From Phycicoccus sonneratiae (GTDB lineage: Bacteria; Actinomycetota; Actinomycetes; Actinomycetales; Dermatophilaceae), in assembly GCF_016887965.1 (NCBI RefSeq), contig NZ_JAFDVD010000017.1:62001-126000 (forward strand): a stretch of 64,000 nucleotides of DNA, read 5' to 3'. Below the pieces are notes generated by a model. That model was not told where the DNA came from and ran no database searches. It was given only the letters and a program-made list of their open reading frames with translations. Below are positions 34,321-43,976 of this stretch, one piece after another (the stretch's first letter is position 1; each line of letters begins with the position of its first letter). Position numbers and translations under genes: made by a program.

Positions 34321-35523
34321 TCAGTCGAGCTCGAGGGCCCGGGCGATGGGCATCCCCGGCCGGTAGGCGAGGTGCTCGTGGCCCGGGGCGTCGAGGACCG
34401 CGAGGTCGGCGCGGGCACCGACGGCCACCCGCCCGACGTCGTCGCGCCGCAGCGCCCGGGCGCCGCCGACGGTCGCGGCCACGAGGGCCTCGGCGGCGGT
34501 CATCCGCAGCTCCCGCACGGCGAGGGCGACGACGAACGGCATCGACGCGGTGTTGCACGTCCCGGGGTTGCAGTCCGAGGCCAGCGCGACCGACACCCCG
34601 GCGGCGAGCAGCCGGCGGGCGTCGGGGTAGGGCATCCGGGTCGAGAACTCCACGCCCGGCAGGAGGGTCGCGACCGTGGTGTCGGCGGCCGCGGCGAGGT
34701 CGTCGACGTCGGTGTCGTCGAGGAAGGTGCAGTGGTCGACCGAGGCCGCGCCGAGCCCGACGGCCAGCCGGGCCCCCGGTCCGGGTCCGAGCTGGTTGCC
34801 GTGCACCCGCAGCCCGAGACCGGCGTCGCGCCCGGCGAGGAGCACCCGGCGGGCCTCCTCGCCGGTGAAGGCGTGCGGGCTGTTGGGCTCGCAGAAGACG
34901 TCGACCCAGCGGGCGAGCGGGGCGCAGGCGGCGAGCATCGGCCCGGTGACGAGGTCGAGGTAGGCGGCGCGGTCCTCGCGCGCCTCGGGCGGGACGACGT
35001 GGGCGCCGAGGAAGGTCGTCTCGTCGGTGACCTCGCGGGCCAGCCGGAGGCTGCGGACCTCGTCCTCGACGGTCAGCCCGTAGCCGCCCTTGACCTCGAG
35101 GGTCGTCGTGCCGAGGGCCCTCGCGTCGGCGACGCGGGCGGCCAGCAGGCCGCGCAGCTCGTCGTCGGTCGCGGCGCGGGTGGCGGCCACCGACACCCCG
35201 ATGCCGCCGCCGTCGTAGGGCGTGCCGGCCATCCGGGCGGCGAACTCGGCGGACCGGTCGCCGGCGAAGACGAGGTGGCTGTGGCTGTCGACGAACCCCG
35301 GGACGACCGCCCGGCCGCCGACGTCGAGGGCGTCGTCCGCCGCCGGGGCCTCCACCGCCGGCCCGACCCAGGCGACCCGCCCGTCCTCGACGACGACCGC
35401 CGCGTCGCGCACGACCCCGAGCCGCTCGGCGGCGGGCAGCGACCGGTCGGTGACGGGCGTGGCGCCGTCGGGGCCGGCGCACGTGACGAGCTCGGAGATG
35501 CCGGTGACGACCGTGCTGCTCAT
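34321..35523 (-). CDS. hutI: Imidazolonepropionase
   Basis: A 400-residue amidohydrolase that opens 4-imidazolone-5-propionate to N-formimino-L-glutamate, the third step of histidine breakdown. Seen motifs: metal-binding [13 protein letters not shown] (near residue 76), EVKGGYGL, the catalytic HGNQLG region, [10 protein letters not shown] and [10 protein letters not shown]. Length is normal. GGAGGT lies 6 bp before the ATG, and the start overlaps the hutF stop by ATGA, so translation is probably coupled. It is the last gene of the amidohydrolase-hutF-hutI operon and ends 9 bp from the convergent DUF4235 gene. Confidence 0.96.
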   Translation of the reverse strand: MSSTVVTGISELVTCAGPDGATPVTDRSLPAAERLGVVRDAAVVVEDGRVAWVGPAVEAPAADDALDVGGRAVVPGFVDSHSHLVFAGDRSAEFAARMAGTPYDGGGIGVSVAATRAATDDELRGLLAARVADARALGTTTLEVKGGYGLTVEDEVRSLRLAREVTDETTFLGAHVVPPEAREDRAAYLDLVTGPMLAACAPLARWVDVFCEPNSPHAFTGEEARRVLLAGRDAGLGLRVHGNQLGPGPGARLAVGLGAASVDHCTFLDDTDVDDLAAAADTTVATLLPGVEFSTRMPYPDARRLLAAGVSVALASDCNPGTCNTASMPFVVALAVRELRMTAAEALVAATVGGARALRRDDVGRVAVGARADLAVLDAPGHEHLAYRPGMPIARALELD

Positions 35524-36845
35524 CGACGGACCTCCGAGATCGCCTCCACGAGAAGATGACCCACGTCGCCGAGCCGGTGCCGTCCCTCGCTGACGACGTG
35601 CTCGCCGCCGACGACGACATCCGTGACGTCGGCCGAGGTGGCGGCGTACAGCACCTGGTCGAGGGCGCAGCCGGCCGTGCGCGGGCTGTCGGTGCGCACG
35701 GCGACGAGGTCGGCGACGTGGTTGCTCGCGAGGATGCCGCCGTCGGGCCAGCCGAGCGAGTGGTAGCCGTCGAGCGTGCCCATGGCGAGCAGGTCGGTCG
35801 GGGTGAATCGTCCCCGCTCGAGGGTGGTCAGCCGCTCGTGCATCTCGACGCCGCGCACCTCCTCGAAGGGGTCGACGACCGCGTGCTGGTCCGAGCCGAC
35901 GGCGAGCCGGGCGCCGGCCTCGGCGAGCGCGCGGGCCGGGCCGATGCCGTCGGCGAGGTCGCGCTCGGTCGTCGGGCAGAAGACCGCGCAGGCGCCGGCC
36001 CCGCCGAGGAGCGTGACGTCGTCGTCGGTGAGGTGCGTGGCGTGGACGAGCGACGTCGTCCCGGACAGCAGCCCCTCGTCGGCGAGCAGCCGGGCCGGGG
36101 TGCGCCCGTAGAAGGACTCGCACGCGAGGTTCTCGCCGGGCTGCTCGGACAGGTGCGCGTGCAGCGGCCACTGCTCGCGGCGCGCGGCGTCACCGACGAG
36201 GGCGAGGTCGTCGCACGGCACGGCCCGCACCGAGTGCACCGCGGCGCCGACCCGCCAGGTCCCGCCCGGCCGCAGCGCGGCGACCCGCTCGAGCCAGGCC
36301 TCGGCCGAGCCGTCGGAGAACCGCTGCTGGACGTCGTCGAGGGGCAGGTGCCCGGAGCCGGTGAGCCCGCCCGCGAGGTAGACCGTGTCGAGCAGGGTGA
36401 GCCGGAGACCGGCCGCCGCCGCCGCCTCCACGAGCGCGGTGCCCATCGCGTTGGGGTCGTCGTAGGGACGCCCGCCGGGGCCGTGGTGGAGGTAGTGGAA
36501 CTCCCCGACGACCGTGTAGCCGGCGAGCACCATCTCGGCGAAGACGGCGGTCGCGAGCCGGCGGTAGGAGTCGGGGTCGAGGTGGTCGGCGAGGGCGTAC
36601 ATCCCGTCGCGCCACGTCCAGAAGTTGCCCTCCTCGCCGTGCGTGCGGCCGCGCAGGGCCCGGTGGAACGCGTGGCTGTGGGCGTTCGCGAGGCCCGGCA
36701 GCACGAGCCCGTGGAGGACGGTGTCCCCGGGCTCGATCGCGCTGTCGGAGAGCACTTCGACGATGCGGCCGTGGTCCGTGACCACCCGGACGTGGCGCCG
36801 CGCACCCCCGGGGAGCACCGCGTGCTCGCACCAGTACGTGGTCAT
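35520..36845 (-). CDS. hutF: Formimidoylglutamate deiminase
   Basis: A 441-residue amidohydrolase. [16 protein letters not shown] carries the first metal histidines (near residue 55), [11 protein letters not shown] and [11 protein letters not shown] the next ligands, and [11 protein letters not shown] the catalytic Asp region; this set is typical of HutF. It converts N-formimino-L-glutamate to N-formyl-L-glutamate plus ammonia, so this organism uses the two-step end of the Hut pathway and needs a deformylase afterwards. ATG overlaps the upstream amidohydrolase stop (ATGA), and its own stop overlaps the hutI start the same way. Confidence 0.94.
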   Translation of the reverse strand: MTTYWCEHAVLPGGARRHVRVVTDHGRIVEVLSDSAIEPGDTVLHGLVLPGLANAHSHAFHRALRGRTHGEEGNFWTWRDGMYALADHLDPDSYRRLATAVFAEMVLAGYTVVGEFHYLHHGPGGRPYDDPNAMGTALVEAAAAAGLRLTLLDTVYLAGGLTGSGHLPLDDVQQRFSDGSAEAWLERVAALRPGGTWRVGAAVHSVRAVPCDDLALVGDAARREQWPLHAHLSEQPGENLACESFYGRTPARLLADEGLLSGTTSLVHATHLTDDDVTLLGGAGACAVFCPTTERDLADGIGPARALAEAGARLAVGSDQHAVVDPFEEVRGVEMHERLTTLERGRFTPTDLLAMGTLDGYHSLGWPDGGILASNHVADLVAVRTDSPRTAGCALDQVLYAATSADVTDVVVGGEHVVSEGRHRLGDVGHLLVEAISEVRR

Positions 36846-38095
36846 GCAGCGGTCGGTCCCGCGAGGTCGGCGACGACGTCGGCGAGGGCCGCCACGCCGG
36901 TGAGGCAGTCGTCGGCCGAGGCCCATTCGTCCGGGCTGTGGCTGACGCCGGTCGGGTTGCGCACGAACAGCATCGCCGTGCTGAGGCCGGCGTTGGCGAG
37001 GATGCCGGCGTCGTGCCCGGCGCCGGTGCCGATGACCGGGGCGCCGTCGACGAGGCCGGCGAGCCGGGCGACGAGGGCGGGGTCGAAGTCGGTGCTCGGG
37101 GTCCACGACTCCTCGGTGACGAGGGCGTCGAACTCGCCCGCGACCTGGCTGACCTCGGTGACGACGCGGCGCACCGCCTCGGGGTCGCGGCCGCGCGCGT
37201 CGAGCCACCCGGTGGCGCAGCTGGCGATGGCGTTGACGCCACCCGGCACGACGTCGACCTTGCCGACGGTCGCGAGGCAGCCGTGCTCCTCGGCGGCCCG
37301 GCGAGCGGCGATGACGGTGGCGGCCAGCCCGAGCACGGCGTCCTCGCGGGCGTCGAGGGCGGTGGTGCCGGCGTGGTTGGCCTCCCCGGGCACGTCGATG
37401 CGCCAGCGGCCGTGCGGCCAGATGTCGCTGCCGATCCCGACCGCCTGCCCGAGGTGGTCGAGCACCCGGCCCTGCTCGACGTGGAGCTCGACGAAGGCGC
37501 CGACGCGCGCGAGCGTGGCGTCGTCGCGCCCGAGGTGGTGCGGCGTGCCGCCCGCCCGCTCGATCGCCTCGGCCATCGTCACGCCGTCGCGGTCCTTGAG
37601 GCCGCGGGCCCGGTCGGGGGACATCGCGCCGGTGATGACGCGGGAGCCGGCGCAGGCGACGCCGAAGCGCGCGCCCTCCTCGTCGCCGAAGTTCACGACG
37701 CCGATGGGCCGCTGCGGCCGGAAGCCCCGCTCGCGGAGGGCGTCGAGCGCGGCGAGGGCGCTGACGACGCCGAGCGGGCCGTCGAAGGCGCCGCCGTCCG
37801 GGACCGAGTCGAGGTGGGAGCCCACGACGACACCGGGGTCACCCGCCGCGACGGCCGCGTCGGGGTCGCCCCACCACGCCCACTGGTTGCCCATGAGGTC
37901 GGTCGTCAGGTCGAGGCCGCGCGCGGCGCACTCGCCGCCGAACCACTCGCGCAGGTCGTGGTCGGTGCGGGTCCACGCGAAGCGCCGGTAGCCCCCGGTG
38001 CCCGCGTCGAGCCCGACCGACTCGAGGTCGGCCCACATCCGTCGGAAGGCGAGCGTCGCCCCCGGAGATGCCGACCTGTTGGACATGTCGACCAT
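36842..38095 (-). CDS. AllC-like M20 amidohydrolase, candidate N-formylglutamate deformylase
   Basis: A 417-residue metallo-amidase of the allantoate amidohydrolase/N-carbamoyl amino acid hydrolase group. Metal and catalytic motifs are complete: GSHLDSVPDGGAFDG, FGDEEGARFG (Glu-Glu), VELHVEQG and the C-terminal GAGHDA. Homology alone would suggest an N-carbamoyl or ureido substrate. However, it is the first gene of the operon with hutF and hutI, joined by ATGA overlap, there is no ureide or hydantoin gene nearby, and no HutG is in the window. Hydrolysis of N-formylglutamate is therefore the likely role, as inference. GGGAG lies 8 bp before the ATG; a candidate hut operator lies 46 bp upstream. 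Confidence 0.88.
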   Translation of the reverse strand: MVDMSNRSASPGATLAFRRMWADLESVGLDAGTGGYRRFAWTRTDHDLREWFGGECAARGLDLTTDLMGNQWAWWGDPDAAVAAGDPGVVVGSHLDSVPDGGAFDGPLGVVSALAALDALRERGFRPQRPIGVVNFGDEEGARFGVACAGSRVITGAMSPDRARGLKDRDGVTMAEAIERAGGTPHHLGRDDATLARVGAFVELHVEQGRVLDHLGQAVGIGSDIWPHGRWRIDVPGEANHAGTTALDAREDAVLGLAATVIAARRAAEEHGCLATVGKVDVVPGGVNAIASCATGWLDARGRDPEAVRRVVTEVSQVAGEFDALVTEESWTPSTDFDPALVARLAGLVDGAPVIGTGAGHDAGILANAGLSTAMLFVRNPTGVSHSPDEWASADDCLTGVAALADVVADLAGPTAA

Positions 38096-38140
38096 TGCAC
38101 CAACTCCCGGGACCTCACGGGGTGGGAGGGACGAGCGATT

Positions 38141-38156
38141 GTCTCGGCGGGGAGAC
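38141..38156 (-). promoter_or_regulatory. Candidate hut operator upstream of the amidohydrolase-hutF-hutI operon
   Basis: GTCTCG-GCGG-GGAGAC, a 16-bp inverted repeat with one mismatch, 46 bp before the ATG at 38095. The same 6-4-6 pattern occurs before hutU and hutH. The divergent YbaK gene starts 49 bp to the other side. Confidence 0.65.
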
Positions 38157-38204
38157 GGGTGCGGCGAGCGGTCGTCGCACCGGGGGTGACCCTAGGCTGG
38201 TCCG

Positions 38205-38684
38205 ATGGACGACGGAGCCGACCGCGCCCGGCGGGCCCTCGCCGCCTCCGGCATCGCCTACGAGATCACGAGCCACGGCCGGGTCGGGTCACTCGAGGAG
38301 GCGGCCCGGCTGCGCGGGGTCGAGCCGGCGGGCATCGTCAAGACCCTCGTCGTCCGGCGGGCCGAGGACGACCACCTCTTCGTCCTCGTGCCGGGCGACC
38401 GCGAGATCTCCTGGCCCAAGCTGCGGGCCCACCTCGGGGTCAACCGGGTGTCGATGCCGGACGCCGCGGTGGCGCGGGACGTCACCGGGTACGAGCGCGG
38501 CACCATCACGCCGTTCGGGTCGCTGCGGGCCCTGCCGGTCGTCGCCGACGCGACGCTCACCGGGCGGACGGTCTCGATCGGGGCCGGTGCGCACGGCGTG
38601 GCGGCGACCGTGGGCGCCGACGCGCTCGTCGCCGTCCTCGACGCCGAGGTCGCCGACGTCACCGACCCCGTCACCCCCCGCTGA
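38205..38684 (+). CDS. YbaK/EbsC-family aminoacyl-tRNA deacylase
   Basis: 159 residues, full length for the single-domain YbaK/ProX/EbsC editing family that hydrolyses mischarged tRNAs such as Cys-tRNA(Pro) or Ala-tRNA(Pro). The signature Lys lies in GIVKTLVVR (near residue 46). The segments GDREISWPKLRAHLG and GYERGTITPFG are characteristic. It acts in the cytoplasm. ATG at 38205 lies 6 bp after CTGG and lacks a strong Shine-Dalgarno sequence. It interrupts the hut cluster on the opposite strand; I see no functional link to histidine metabolism. Confidence 0.88.
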   Translation: MDDGADRARRALAASGIAYEITSHGRVGSLEEAARLRGVEPAGIVKTLVVRRAEDDHLFVLVPGDREISWPKLRAHLGVNRVSMPDAAVARDVTGYERGTITPFGSLRALPVVADATLTGRTVSIGAGAHGVAATVGADALVAVLDAEVADVTDPVTPR

Positions 38685-38697
38685 CCCCCCGCCCTTT

Positions 38698-38777
38698 CCC
38701 GACTTCTTGCGAGTTCAGCCGCTCGACGCGCCCTCCGGACGGCGTGTCGGCGGCGGAACTCGCAACAAGTCGGCGGG
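38698..38777. repeat. Long inverted repeat (family E) in the YbaK/hutU convergent gap
   Basis: Arms GACTTCTTGCGAGTTC (38701-38716) and GAACTCGCAACAAGTC (38756-38771) pair over 16 bp with one mismatch around a 39-bp centre. It lies between the stops of two convergent genes and could be a bidirectional terminator or mRNA-stabilising hairpin. Confidence 0.7.
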
Positions 38778-38785
38778 GATGCGGG

Positions 38786-40444
<1,659 letters not shown>

Positions 40445-40519
40445 GTCGTGCTCCTTCGTCGTCGTCCATCCACTGTCGCGGCGGCGTCGGGCCGGGTGAA
40501 CCCCGGGCGGCGTGGACGC

Positions 40520-40535
40520 GTCTGGCATCCGAGAC
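40520..40535 (-). promoter_or_regulatory. Candidate hut operator upstream of hutU
   Basis: GTCTGG-CATC-CGAGAC, an inverted repeat with one mismatch, 76 bp before the hutU ATG and 85 bp before the divergent methyltransferase ATG. It matches the sites at 38141 and 43810. Confidence 0.65.
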
Positions 40536-40619
40536 GTGCCGGCGGCGGCAGGGTGGGCGGTGTTGCCGGAACGGCACGGGGATGCGGCGCGCCGGGCGGC
40601 ACCGGAGCAGACTCGGGCC

Positions 40620-41303
40620 ATGACGACGCACGACGCCCACCACACCTCCGGCCACGACCACGGCCCGGCCGTCCGCCACGAGCACGGGTACGCGCTGCGC
40701 GACGACGAGTCGGTGTGGGACGCCCGGTACTCCGAGCTCGACCGGGTGTGGAGCGGCGAGCCGAACCTCGCCCTCACCGTCGAGGCCGCGACGCTGGCAC
40801 CGGGTCGCGCGCTCGACGTCGGCTGCGGCGAGGGCGCCGACGCCGTGTGGCTCGCGACCCGCGGCTGGGAGGTCACCGCGCTCGACCCGTCCGGGGTCGC
40901 CCTGGCCCGGGCCCGCGCGGCCGCCGAGTCGGTGCGGGTGTCGGTGCGCTGGGTGCACGCGGGCCTCGCGGAGGCCGACCTGCCCGTCGGTGGCTTCGAC
41001 CTCGTCTCGGTGTTCTACCCCGCCCTCGACCTGGAGACCGGGCCGGTCGGGCGGCTCGCCTCGCTCGTCGCGCCGGGCGGGACGTTGCTCTTCGTCCACC
41101 ACGCCGAGGTCGACCGCGAGCGCGCGCTGGAGCACGGCTTCGACCCCGACCTGCTCCTCTCGCCGGAGGGGATGGCGGCCGGGCTCGGCGACGGGTGGTC
41201 GGTGACGGGGCCGGAGAAGCGGCCGCGCTCGGTCAGTGGCGGCGCGGGGGCGCACCACCACGACGACCTCGTCGTCCGGGCCGTCCGGACGACGGACACC
41301 TGA
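40620..41303 (+). CDS. Class I SAM-dependent methyltransferase with His-rich N-terminus
   Basis: 227 residues. The SAM-binding glycine motif [15 protein letters not shown] is near residue 63, the acidic end of strand 2 is VTALDPSG, and [14 protein letters not shown] forms strand 4. The overall form resembles TehB/thiopurine-type small-molecule methyltransferases. The first 25 residues hold about eight histidines ([12 protein letters not shown]), possibly a metal-binding tail. Upstream in-frame codons exist, but coding character begins with this ATG. The acceptor is unknown. It is divergent from hutU. Confidence 0.85.
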   Translation: MTTHDAHHTSGHDHGPAVRHEHGYALRDDESVWDARYSELDRVWSGEPNLALTVEAATLAPGRALDVGCGEGADAVWLATRGWEVTALDPSGVALARARAAAESVRVSVRWVHAGLAEADLPVGGFDLVSVFYPALDLETGPVGRLASLVAPGGTLLFVHHAEVDRERALEHGFDPDLLLSPEGMAAGLGDGWSVTGPEKRPRSVSGGAGAHHHDDLVVRAVRTTDT

Positions 41304-41342
41304 CGGACGCCCCTCGCCTGCCCGCCCCCGCGCCGCGAGTGG

Positions 41343-41681
41343 TCAGCGCCGCTCGGCGCGGGTCCGGAGGTCGTCGAGCCGGCGGTCCCAGGCCCGCGAC
41401 ACGGACGCCAACCAGTCGGCGCGGGCGGCCACGGCCTCGACGTCGACGGCGTAGAGCACGTCGCGCCCCTGCTTCGAGGTCCGGACGAGCCCGGCGTCCT
41501 CGAGCACGCGCAGGTGCCGGCTGACCGCCTGCCGGGTCACCGGCAGCGGGGCGGCGAGCCGCGTGGCCGTCGACGCACCGGTCGTCCCCAGGGTCGCGAG
41601 GAGGGTCAGCCGGGTGGCGTCGCCGAGCGCCGCGAAGACCGCGGCGTCGGCCGGCCCGACCGGCGGGGCGGACGTGCTCAC
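41343..41681 (-). CDS. ArsR-family helix-turn-helix repressor
   Basis: 112 residues with a winged HTH; recognition helix PVTRQAVSRHLRVLEDAGLVR followed by the wing KQGRDVLYAVD. No Cys is present, so it is not a classical thiol metal sensor. GTG start overlaps the stop of the SRPBCC gene (GTGA). ArsR-SRPBCC pairs are common in actinobacteria; the regulator usually represses its own operon. The palindrome at 42147-42172, just upstream of the pair, is the probable operator. Confidence 0.9.
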   Translation of the reverse strand: MSTSAPPVGPADAAVFAALGDATRLTLLATLGTTGASTATRLAAPLPVTRQAVSRHLRVLEDAGLVRTSKQGRDVLYAVDVEAVAARADWLASVSRAWDRRLDDLRTRAERR

Positions 41682-42130
41682 GCCGCGTGCCGGCCCTCGA
41701 GGTGCCGCTTGGCGACGGCGAGCTCGGTGTCCCAGCCCTCGGTGTTGTCGGCGACGGTCTTCAGGAGCTCGGCCTCGGACTCGTCGAGGGACTCGAAGCC
41801 GCTCTCGCGGACCCGCAGCGTCACCCCGCCCGGGCGGTCCTCGACCCAGAACTCGGTGAGGGTGCCGGGTCCGTCGACCGCGGGCTCGTCGGTGCGCGCC
41901 AGCCAGCGGAACGCGACGTAGCGCGGCTCCCGCTCCTCGACGACGACGAGGGGGAAGACGCCGTGGACGGGATCGGTCACGGTGACGACGCCGTCCGCGC
42001 GCCGCTCGACGACGTGCTCGACGTACTCACCGTCGTTGATCCACCAGCCGGGCTCGCTGACCAGCGGCCACACCTGCGCCGCGTCGGCGTCGATCTCGAT
42101 GCTCTTCTCGATGACGTGTCCCAGGTCCAC
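41678..42130 (-). CDS. SRPBCC (AHSA1/START-like) domain protein
   Basis: 150 residues forming one SRPBCC ligand-binding fold: IEKSIEIDADAAQVWPLVSE at the N-terminus, EFWVEDRPGGVTLRVRESGF in the central sheet and a C-terminal helix WDTELAVAKRHLEG. Members bind hydrophobic small molecules; the ligand is unknown. It is first in the operon with the ArsR regulator, which overlaps its stop. The GTG start at 42130 follows GAGGGA with almost no spacer, so the precise start is not certain. Confidence 0.85.
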   Translation of the reverse strand: MDLGHVIEKSIEIDADAAQVWPLVSEPGWWINDGEYVEHVVERRADGVVTVTDPVHGVFPLVVVEEREPRYVAFRWLARTDEPAVDGPGTLTEFWVEDRPGGVTLRVRESGFESLDESEAELLKTVADNTEGWDTELAVAKRHLEGRHAA

Positions 42131-42146
42131 TCCCTCGGTCGTCGAT

Positions 42147-42172
42147 TATGTGCAATATCAATGTTGCACATA
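42147..42172. promoter_or_regulatory. Probable ArsR operator: 26-bp palindrome in an A+T island
   Basis: Perfect 9-bp arms TATGTGCAA (42147-42155) and TTGCACATA (42164-42172) are separated by 8 bp. The segment is strikingly A+T-rich for this genome and ends 16 bp before the SRPBCC start, where a promoter is expected. Autorepression by the ArsR protein encoded in the operon is the simple reading. Confidence 0.75.
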
Positions 42173-42192
42173 TGAGCCGATCGGGCAAGGAG

Positions 42193-43755
42193 TCAGGCGA
42201 GGGGGCCGGTGTGCTCCTCGACGACGCGGCGCACCGTGCCGTCGGTGACGAGCCGGTGGGCCACCTCGATCTCGGGGGCGAGGAAGCGGTCGGGGCCGGG
42301 GGCGCCGGCCCCCGCGGCGACGAGGGCCTCGACGACGGCCCCGGTGGCGGGCGCCGGCTCGAGGGGGGCGCGCAGCTGCAGGCCGCGGGCCGCCGTCAGC
42401 ACCTCGACGGCGAGGACGCGGGCCAGGCCGTCGACCGAGCGCCGCAGCTTGCGGGCGCCGGACCACCCCATCGAGACGTGGTCCTCCTGCATGGCGCTGC
42501 TCGGGATGGAGTCGACCGAGGCCGGGGCGGCCTGGCGCTTCAGCTCCGAGACGATCGCGGCCTGCGTGTACTGGGCGATCATGTGGCCGCTGTCGACGCC
42601 GGGGTCGTCGGCGAGGAACGGCGGGAGGCCGTGGCTGCGCGAGACGTCGAGGAACCGGTCGGTGCGGCGCTCGGACATCGAGGCGAGGTCGGCCGCGACA
42701 ATGGCGAGGAAGTCGAGGACGTAGGCCACCGGTGCGCCGTGGAAGTTGCCGTTGCTCTCGACCCGGCCGTCGGGGGTGACGACCGGGTTGTCGACGGCGG
42801 AGGCGAGCTCGTTCGCCGCGACGCGGGCGGCGTGCTCGACGGTGTCGCGGGCGCCGCCGGCCACCTGCGGCGCGCACCGCAGCGAGTAGGCGTCCTGGAC
42901 GCGGGTGCACTCCTCGGTGCGGTGCGACTCGCGGATCGGGCTGTGCGCCATCACCTTCCGGATGTTCGCCGCGCTGACGGCCTGGCCGGGCTGGGGTCGG
43001 AGGGCGTGCAGGTCGGCGGCGAAGACGTCGTCGGTCCCGAGCAGGCCCTCGACGCTCATCGCGGCGGACACGTCGGCGACGACGAGCAGCTCGCGCAGGT
43101 CGTGCAGCGCGAGGCAGAGCATCCCGAGCATGCCGTCGGTGCCGTTGACGAGGGCCAGGCCCTCCTTCTCCTCGAGCTCGACGGGCGTGAGCCCGGCCAC
43201 GGCGAGGGCGTCGGCGGCGGGCACCCGGGTGCCGGTGGCGTCGCGGACCTCACCCTCGCCCATGAGCGCGAGCGCGCAGTGCGAGAGGGGCGCGAGGTCG
43301 CCGGAGCAGCCGAGCGAGCCGTACTCGTGGACGACCGGCGTGATGCCGGCGTCGAGCATGCCGGCGTACGTGCGCAGGGTCTCCTCACGGATGCCGGTGC
43401 GTCCGGTCGCGAGCGTGGCGACGCGCAGGAGCATCAGGGCGCGCACCACCTCGCGCTCGACTTCGGGGCCGGAGCCTGCGGCGTGGCTGCGGATGAGGCT
43501 GCGCTGCAACCGGTGTCGAAGGTCGACGGGGATGTGCCGGGTCGCGAGGGCCCCGAAACCGGTGGAGACGCCGTAGTGCGGCTGCGGGTCGTCGGCGAGC
43601 CCGCGGATGATCTCGCGGGTGCGGCGGACCTCGGCGAGCGCGCCGTCGTCGAGGACGACCGGGGCGTCGTGGCGGGCGACGGCGACGACGTCCTCGACGG
43701 TCAGCGGGCCGGCGCCGACGACGACGGGGGCGGCGGGCGAGGAGGCAGCGGTCAT
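42193..43755 (-). CDS. hutH: Histidine ammonia-lyase
   Basis: A 520-residue enzyme that deaminates L-histidine to urocanate. The MIO prosthetic-group motif is EYGSLGCSGDLAPLSH with the cyclising triad Cys150-Ser151-Gly152; many relatives have Ala-Ser-Gly. The active-site loop YGVSTGFGALA (about 61-71), QDAYSLRCAPQV and GNFHGAPVAYVLDF are intact. ATG at 43755 is preferred: it gives normal length and leaves the candidate operator at 43810-43825 upstream; GGAGGG lies very close to it. An ATG at 43806 is a less likely alternative. It ends 62 bp before the SRPBCC-ArsR operon, with the ArsR palindrome between. Confidence 0.95.
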   Translation of the reverse strand: MTAASSPAAPVVVGAGPLTVEDVVAVARHDAPVVLDDGALAEVRRTREIIRGLADDPQPHYGVSTGFGALATRHIPVDLRHRLQRSLIRSHAAGSGPEVEREVVRALMLLRVATLATGRTGIREETLRTYAGMLDAGITPVVHEYGSLGCSGDLAPLSHCALALMGEGEVRDATGTRVPAADALAVAGLTPVELEEKEGLALVNGTDGMLGMLCLALHDLRELLVVADVSAAMSVEGLLGTDDVFAADLHALRPQPGQAVSAANIRKVMAHSPIRESHRTEECTRVQDAYSLRCAPQVAGGARDTVEHAARVAANELASAVDNPVVTPDGRVESNGNFHGAPVAYVLDFLAIVAADLASMSERRTDRFLDVSRSHGLPPFLADDPGVDSGHMIAQYTQAAIVSELKRQAAPASVDSIPSSAMQEDHVSMGWSGARKLRRSVDGLARVLAVEVLTAARGLQLRAPLEPAPATGAVVEALVAAGAGAPGPDRFLAPEIEVAHRLVTDGTVRRVVEEHTGPLA

Positions 43756-43809
43756 CCCTCCATTGGAGGGCCGGCCGGTCGGCGCGACCACCGACCGGAG
43801 CGGCATCCT

Positions 43810-43825
43810 GTCTCGCACCCGAGAC
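43810..43825 (-). promoter_or_regulatory. Candidate hut operator upstream of hutH
   Basis: GTCTCG-CACC-CGAGAC, a perfect 6-4-6 inverted repeat, 54 bp before the hutH ATG. It is the best of the three related sites in the hut locus. Confidence 0.7.
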
Positions 43826-43870
43826 CTCCGGGGCCCGGGCCCTTCCGTCGCGCACCCCCGCACCACACGC

Positions 43871-43952
43871 GTATCGGGTGACCCGACAACCCTGCGCTTC
43901 ACCCGGGAACGGTTCCGGGGTGAAGCGCGGCCGTATCGGGTGACCCGATACG
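43871..43952. repeat. Palindromic element (family C), copy 1
   Basis: Three parts: GTATCGGGTGACCCGA (43871-43886); a long hairpin with arms GCGCTTCACCC and GGGGTGAAGCGC around GGAACGGTTCC (43894-43928); and a 21-bp palindrome CGTATCGGGTGACCCGATACG (43932-43952). The hairpin and second palindrome recur nearly unchanged at 63038-63097. It lies downstream of the ABC exporter and upstream of hutH. Confidence 0.85.
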
Positions 43953-43976
43953 CGTGAGATCCGAGGGGTAAGGCGC

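Noticed and set aside
40512-40619. Extended start for the methyltransferase
   Set aside because: The extra 36 codons overlap the hut operator region, have no ribosome site and add no family-like sequence.
43756-43902. Longer N-terminus for HutH (starts at 43806 or 43902)
   Set aside because: The added residues are not histidase-like, and they would cover the hut operator shared with two other promoters.
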